A stretch of DNA of 6,013 nt from Lysobacterales bacterium (GTDB taxonomy: Bacteria; Pseudomonadota; Gammaproteobacteria; Xanthomonadales; S139-57), in NCBI GenBank assembly GCA_026993285.1, contig JALWTZ010000224.1:1-6013 (forward strand). The letters run 5' to 3'. Numbering within the stretch: position 1 is the first letter of the stretch; each line of letters starts with the position of its first letter. This document shows positions 5,977-6,013 of the stretch, one piece after another. Made by a program: the position numbers and the translations under genes. The notes under the pieces are model-generated. The model did not search any database. It was not told the origin of the DNA and was given only the letters and a program-made list of their open reading frames with translations.

Positions 5977-6013
5977 GTTCAAACCCAAGACCCAAAAACA
6001 AGGGGATTAAGAC
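5977..6013 (+). CRISPR. Putative first CRISPR repeat at the window edge
   Basis: The last 37 bases begin GTTCAAACCC and end CAAGGGGATTAAGAC. Length, the GTT(T)C start, a CCC...GGG pair and the (A/G)AC end are characteristic of 36-37 base repeats. The final ATTAAGAC (6006-6013) has the form of the 8-base 5' handle left on mature crRNAs, as with ATTGAAAC in other systems. This orientation places transcription and the leader on the left, in agreement with the promoter found there. Weak internal pairing (CCC at 5991-5993 with GGG at 6002-6005) resembles poorly structured repeats such as those of many type III systems. Only one copy is visible and no spacer is included, so the call rests on resemblance and on the cas2 gene in the same window. 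Confidence 0.6.

Noticed and set aside
5971..5990. tRNA T-arm-like string (GAGTTCAAACCC)
   Set aside because: The flanking bases do not form the 5-bp T stem, and no acceptor, D or anticodon arm can be built around it.

Overview
The window looks like bacterial DNA, most likely from a gammaproteobacterium. This rests on moderate-to-high GC, tightly packed genes, E. coli-like sigma70 promoter words, a GGGCCTG/CAGGCCC terminator, and a secreted protein with the WWNP...GRG...E.Q motif seen in marine and environmental gammaproteobacteria. The genus cannot be fixed from the sequence alone.

Layout from left to right. (1) The left edge (3-155, +) is the last 50 codons of a cas2 gene, the small subunit of the CRISPR adaptation complex. 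(2) A sigma70-like promoter with a palindrome in its spacer precedes a MerR-family regulator (210-638, +). Its stop overlaps by 4 bases the start of a 731-residue VIT-vWA protein (635-2830, +) with a complete MIDAS metal site, so the two form an operon. (3) Convergent to this lies a NERD-nuclease/UvrD-like helicase fusion (2873-4768, -). (4) Divergent from the helicase is an exported, tryptophan-rich protein of unknown function (4921-5826, +). A 14-bp perfect palindrome lies in the shared upstream region. (5) A 12-bp stem-loop ends that gene. An extended -10 promoter immediately after it points right into an AT-rich stretch that ends in a 37-base element. That element has the look of a CRISPR repeat: it begins GTTC and ends GGGGATTAAGAC, so the last 8 bases would be a crRNA handle. 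It runs exactly to the window edge.

The main interpretation is that the window is the interval between a CRISPR adaptation gene (cas2) and what is probably the leader end of a CRISPR array. Four non-cas genes fill it: regulator, VIT-vWA protein, nuclease-helicase and exported protein. The regulator and VIT-vWA gene almost certainly work together. The nuclease-helicase fits a defence role by domain content. Whether any of the four take part in CRISPR function, or are simply cargo between cas2 and the array, cannot be decided here. Only one repeat copy is visible, and the type-defining cas genes lie outside the window.
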